Shown here: in pieces, positions 61,202 to 64,000 of the stretch | How the letters are laid out: each line of letters opens with the position of its first letter | Numbering within the stretch: position 1 is the stretch's first letter | Source of the DNA: Brevibacillus parabrevis | GTDB lineage: Bacteria > Bacillota > Bacilli > Brevibacillales > Brevibacillaceae | Direction: 5' to 3' | Length of the DNA: 64,000 nucleotides | Assembly: GCF_003710905.1 (NCBI RefSeq) | Contig: NZ_RHHV01000016.1 | Coordinates: forward strand, 49,259-113,258 | The notes under the pieces: model-generated | The model's database searches: none | Told to the model about the DNA's origin: nothing | Seen by the model: the letters and a program-made list of their open reading frames with translations, nothing else | Program-made: the position numbers and the translations under genes

Positions 61202-61533
61202 GTCAACGCATCTTCCATCATCCTGTGCTTGGTTCTATGGAAGAAAGAACCGCTCTCCAGTTTCAGTTCAACGGCGCTGTTTATACCGCTTACGAAGGGG
61301 AAACCATTGCCGGCGCGCTTTTGGCTGCTGGCGTGCGCACGCTTCGGGTTCATGAAGAAACAGGGGCTCCGCGGGGCATTTACTGTAACATTGGCCATTG
61401 CTACGAATGCCGTGTGCATGTGGACGGCATCCCGACTGTGCGAGCGTGTATGACTCTTGTTACAGAAGGAATGTGCGTAACAGCAGGCTCCGTTCTGCCG
61501 ACTCCGCTGAAAAAAGGAGGGCACGCAAAATGA
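61198..61533 (+). CDS. [2Fe-2S] small subunit, LhpF/HcnA/SoxA-like
   Basis: A 111-residue ferredoxin-like protein of the Fer2_4 family. Cysteines in RGIYCNIGHCYECRVHV and RACM form the C-x5-C-x2-C...C cluster ligand set. N-terminal LQFQFNGAVYTAYEGETIAGALLAAGVRTLR (in part) is typical of small subunits of hydroxyproline, sarcosine or HCN-forming dehydrogenases. It is coupled at both ends by ATGA overlaps, so it forms a complex with the BFD and FAD proteins. Confidence 0.85.
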   Translation: MSQRIFHHPVLGSMEERTALQFQFNGAVYTAYEGETIAGALLAAGVRTLRVHEETGAPRGIYCNIGHCYECRVHVDGIPTVRACMTLVTEGMCVTAGSVLPTPLKKGGHAK

Positions 61534-62735
61534 ACGATGTTCTGGTCATCGGAGCTGGCCCTGCTGGCTTATCTGCTGCCATTGCCGCCGCCCGGCAAGG
61601 ATTGTCTGTGAAAATCGTCGATGAGTTTTATCGGCCGGGCGGCAGACTGCTCGGACAGTTGCACGAAGAACCGGACGGGGTATGGTGGAACGGCTTGGCT
61701 GAAGCCGCCCGCCTGGATCAGGAAGCCAGAGCACTTGGGGTCAACATCTCCTGTGGTGTTTCGGTGTACGATATTGCCCGCTGCGACGACCGCTGGCGGA
61801 TTTCCACGACAGAAGGCGAGTGGGAGTCTTCGCTGCTGCTGATTGCTACCGGGGCGTCCGAAGCTGCGGTTCCCGTTCCCGGCTGGACATTGCCCGGTGT
61901 GATGTCGATTGGAGCCGCACAAGTTATGACAAATGTGCAGCGTGTTCGCGTAGGCAAAAAAGGCGTGGTGATCGGCGTCAATATTTTGTCTGTCGCGATT
62001 GCCAGAGAGTTGCAGCTGGCTGGCGTGCATGTCGAGCAGTTGATTTTGCCTCCCCTGTCTGAGGTGAGCGGAAAGGCAGGACGGCCCCATGAAATTATGC
62101 GCTCGTTGCTGCGGGTCGCCCATCTCGCCCCCTCGCCTGTCATTCGCCTCGGAAGCAAGCTGATGGGCAGCGCGTGGATGCAGCGGTTGGCGGTTGCTTT
62201 TTTTCCGTCCAAAGGTGTGCGCATGTGGGATATGCCGATCCATTTGCGCACAGCCGCATTGGAGATCGTCGGAACTTCACAGGTGGAGGGAGTCAGGACT
62301 GCCCGCGTCACGCCGGAAGGATTGCCGATTCCCGGGACAGAACAACTCATTCCGGCTGACTTTGTTTGCATTGCGGGCGGGTTGAGTCCACTCGCAGAGC
62401 TGGCGGCCATTGCCGGATGTCCTTTTGCCTATGTTCCCGCCCTCGGAGGACACGTCCCTTTGCACGATGAATACATGAAAACGCCTTTGCCGGGACTGTA
62501 CGTTGCAGGCAATATTACGGGAATCGAAAGCGCCAGGGTTGCGATGAGCCAAGGGACGGTCGCGGGTCTGAGCATGGCGCAAGCATCCGGATTGCTTGCA
62601 GATGATTCATTACTGTCGCAAGCGCAGCTCCAGGTCAAACGCGTGCGGCAAAACGCAACGATCCAGTTTCACCCCGATATTGCGGCTGGGCGAGAGCTTG
62701 TCGGGCAAATGGCCGCTGCGTGGACAGCCAGATAA
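61530..62735 (+). CDS. FAD/NAD(P)-dependent oxidoreductase subunit, LhpE/HcnB-like
   Basis: A 401-residue two-dinucleotide-domain flavoprotein. It has the FAD motif VLVIGAGPAGLSAAIAAARQG (from residue 4, in part), the linking IATGASEAAVPVPGW and the second Rossmann stretch KKGVVIGVNILSVAIA. The C-terminal GLYVAGNITGIESARVAMSQG also belongs to the FAD site. It resembles the large subunits LhpE and HcnB. The start ATG 61530 behind AAAAGGAGGG overlaps the previous stop. With the LhpB-like protein at 49.7-50.8 kb it could form a multi-subunit hydroxyproline dehydrogenase. Confidence 0.87.
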   Translation: MNDVLVIGAGPAGLSAAIAAARQGLSVKIVDEFYRPGGRLLGQLHEEPDGVWWNGLAEAARLDQEARALGVNISCGVSVYDIARCDDRWRISTTEGEWESSLLLIATGASEAAVPVPGWTLPGVMSIGAAQVMTNVQRVRVGKKGVVIGVNILSVAIARELQLAGVHVEQLILPPLSEVSGKAGRPHEIMRSLLRVAHLAPSPVIRLGSKLMGSAWMQRLAVAFFPSKGVRMWDMPIHLRTAALEIVGTSQVEGVRTARVTPEGLPIPGTEQLIPADFVCIAGGLSPLAELAAIAGCPFAYVPALGGHVPLHDEYMKTPLPGLYVAGNITGIESARVAMSQGTVAGLSMAQASGLLADDSLLSQAQLQVKRVRQNATIQFHPDIAAGRELVGQMAAAWTAR

Positions 62736-63020
62736 GGGGCTTTTTAGGTAGAGAGGCATGTCTGGGGCTTCCTGATAAGCGGGCTTTTCAGGCAGATTGA
62801 CCGTTGCGGCGGTATCCCGATAGTGACTTTTCAGATAGAGGGACACTGTCTGGGGCTTCCTGATAAGCGGGCTTTTCAGGCAGATTGACCGTTACGGCGG
62901 TATCCCGATAGTGACTTTTCAGATAGAGGGACACTGTCTGGGGCTTCCTGATAAGCGAGTTTTTCAAGCAGATAACCATTGCAGCGGTATCCAGATAAGT
63001 GGTTTTTCAGATTTTTTCAA
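62727..63020. repeat. Array of about 44-bp units arranged as 88-bp tandem repeats
   Basis: Copies begin at 62761, 62849 and 62937 (exact period 88). The first two are almost identical and the third diverged. Each 88-bp unit is itself two related halves sharing GATA(A)G..(G)..CTTTTCAG; a degenerate extra half starts at the stop codon of the preceding gene. Since 88 is not a multiple of three, frames shift from copy to copy, so it is not coding. There are no unique spacers, so it is not a CRISPR. Confidence 0.88.
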
Positions 63021-63056
63021 CGAAAACGAGCAGATGGTTTCCTCCTGGTTCGGGAA

Positions 63057-63878
63057 TCAATCTGCTCCTTCTGTGTTGTTCAGCGTATTTATACTGTTCG
63101 TAGTATTCGCAGCATGTCCGGGCGGAATTGCTTCTCCAGCGATGTCGGAAATCGCGCCTTCTGCTACGCTTATGTAATGAGCAACAAGCTCCGGGTAATC
63201 AGCCAGCTCCTTTTCTCCCGAAGCGGTTAGCGCGTACACCCCTCGCTTGACTCTCGTGAACCAGCCGTAAAAATTTTTGCTGAGAATCGAAGCGGTCTTC
63301 TCCTGCGCCCCTTTTTCCTTTAACGCCTTTGGCGATAACGGGCCAAAATGCTGAAGCAGGGCGGCGATCTGGATGCAGCCTTGCTTGTACGCTGTCATGA
63401 TCTTCGTCTGATTGCTGCCGCCTACATTGTAATCTCCGTACCTGCCGCGCATTTCTTTGATGATTCGCTCTCGTTTCTTCTTGTTAAACTTTTGGCTTTT
63501 GCCCCGGTCAAATGGTGCCGGAGAAATGCTCAGCTCCATAGTCGCGCCTTTTTTCGGAAACGACACAATGATCAAGCCCAGTTCCAGCCTTCTGATGAGA
63601 TATACGACGTCTTGCCACTTTTTTGAATACATTTTGTATTTCGGCTTGGGAATCGCGACGTACACATGATCGGTATATCTTTGGCGCTTGGCTGCCTGAA
63701 TCAGCAAGTCGACACTGAGATTGCGCTTGAACTCGACAATGATCAGCTCGTCTTCCTTGATGGCCGTCAAATCGCAATGATTGACCTCTCCAAATACTTC
63801 ATACCCTCTGCCGACAAAATAGTCACGAATAGGGGCGTACATATCCACTTCATACGGTTTGGCTGATTTTGGCTTCAT
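63057..63878 (-). CDS. DUF2161 protein, putative PD-(D/E)XK phosphodiesterase
   Basis: A 273-residue protein. Its N-terminal third has the PD-(D/E)XK-like arrangement CDLTAIKEDELIIVEFK (Asp, then Glu-x-Lys on the next strand), followed by AAKRQRYTDHVYVAIPKP. The C-terminal part contains a winged-helix-like region (HFGPLSPKALKEKGAQEKTASILSKNFYGWF in part). This matches DUF2161, predicted nucleic-acid-acting but uncharacterised. ATG 63878 follows AAAGGAG; the longer frame to 63941 lacks a site. The last 20 residues are Asn/Thr-rich. Confidence 0.82.
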   Translation of the reverse strand: MKPKSAKPYEVDMYAPIRDYFVGRGYEVFGEVNHCDLTAIKEDELIIVEFKRNLSVDLLIQAAKRQRYTDHVYVAIPKPKYKMYSKKWQDVVYLIRRLELGLIIVSFPKKGATMELSISPAPFDRGKSQKFNKKKRERIIKEMRGRYGDYNVGGSNQTKIMTAYKQGCIQIAALLQHFGPLSPKALKEKGAQEKTASILSKNFYGWFTRVKRGVYALTASGEKELADYPELVAHYISVAEGAISDIAGEAIPPGHAANTTNSINTLNNTEGAD

Positions 63879-63930
63879 GCGTTTCTCCTTTCTTGCATCA
63901 ATCGTCTCATTATTTGACGCTGAAAATGCA

Positions 63931-63962
63931 AAAAAAGCCACGCAATGGGGCTTGCACGGCTT
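63931..63962. terminator. Terminator-like hairpin near the right edge
   Basis: AAAAGCC.CGC and GC.CGGCTTTT can pair around ATGGGGCTT, with A- and T-runs on the sides. It lies upstream of the DUF2161 gene and could end a transcript arriving from either side. Confidence 0.5.
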
Positions 63963-63967
63963 TTCAC

Positions 63968-64000
63968 GGAATTGTTTCGTTCATTCCCTGAAAACTGAAT
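63968..64000 (+). other. Possible rRNA-operon leader at the window edge
   Basis: The final bases TTCATTCCCTGAAAACTGAAT resemble the TTTGAAAACTGAAC-type leader found shortly upstream of 16S rRNA in Bacillus-type operons. No rRNA sequence itself is inside the window, so this rests on one motif. Confidence 0.3.

Noticed and set aside
62610..62979. Small repeated-peptide genes in the 62.7-63.0 kb array
   Set aside because: The 88-base period shifts frame in every copy, no ribosome sites precede the frames, and the similarity of the peptides follows from the DNA repeat.
62727..63020. CRISPR array
   Set aside because: Repeats are directly abutting 88-bp units with no unique spacers, and no cas genes are present.

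Overview
The window looks like a chromosomal segment of a Gram-positive, Bacillus-like bacterium, most probably Brevibacillus or a close Paenibacillaceae relative. The reasons are strong AAGGAGG-type ribosome sites with frequent GTG/TTG starts, a HemQ-type coproheme decarboxylase, a YisL homologue, a PucR-type regulator and lipobox-bearing solute-binding proteins. The genus is an inference from gene content. Almost all genes lie on the minus strand in long operons. I saw no phage, transposase, tRNA or CRISPR array.

Layout. 1-1.2 kb: a sugar-nucleotide dehydrogenase running off the left edge and a decayed fragment of a second copy. 1.2-12.2 kb: a purine/ureide-type catabolic operon (ankyrin protein, AllH-, AllF/FdrA- and AllG-like subunits of an oxamate carbamoyltransferase, PucI-like permease, carbamate kinase, guanine-deaminase-like enzyme, NCS2 permease) with a divergent PucR-family regulator. 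12.3-14.5 kb: an AT-rich islet of three exported proteins, one a metzincin-like protease. 14.5-17.5 kb: nitroreductase, small protein, secreted alpha/beta hydrolase, GntR regulator. 17.6-31.8 kb: a nine-gene operon (ROK regulator, Fe3+/AEP-type ABC importer, two large PIG-L/NEW3 deacetylases, an ArgH-like lyase, a GlcNAc-kinase-like enzyme and a small PIG-L deacetylase). It has a clear sigma-A promoter, an operator palindrome and a terminator. I cannot match it to a named pathway and it is the best candidate for an undescribed system. 32-39.9 kb: P450, LysR, aminotransferase, ornithine-cyclodeaminase-like enzyme, IclR and a polar amino-acid ABC importer. 40-45 kb: FUSC-type membrane protein, zinc-ribbon protein, hemQ, nagB-murR, yisL.

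45.2-62.7 kb: a regulon for proline-rich or collagen-type peptides and hydroxyproline. It holds two proline-racemase-family enzymes, a semialdehyde dehydrogenase, a DapA-like deaminase and a D-amino-acid oxidase-type flavoprotein. It also holds a sigma-54 activator (CBS-like/PAS/AAA+/Fis), an oligopeptide-binding protein leading a branched-chain-type ABC importer, an Xaa-Pro peptidase, and a three-gene set of BFD-like, 2Fe-2S and FAD subunits resembling the LhpE/LhpF parts of hydroxyproline dehydrogenase. Four near-perfect -24/-12 sigma-54 promoters (50900-50915, 59439-59454, 60791-60806, 60876-60891) drive all four structural transcription units. A 20-bp dyad at 50996-51015 and 59494-59513 is a good candidate activator site.

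62.7-64 kb: an array of about 44-bp units arranged as 88-bp tandem repeats, a DUF2161 PD-(D/E)XK-like protein, and a last stretch that resembles the leader of an rRNA operon lying just beyond the right edge.
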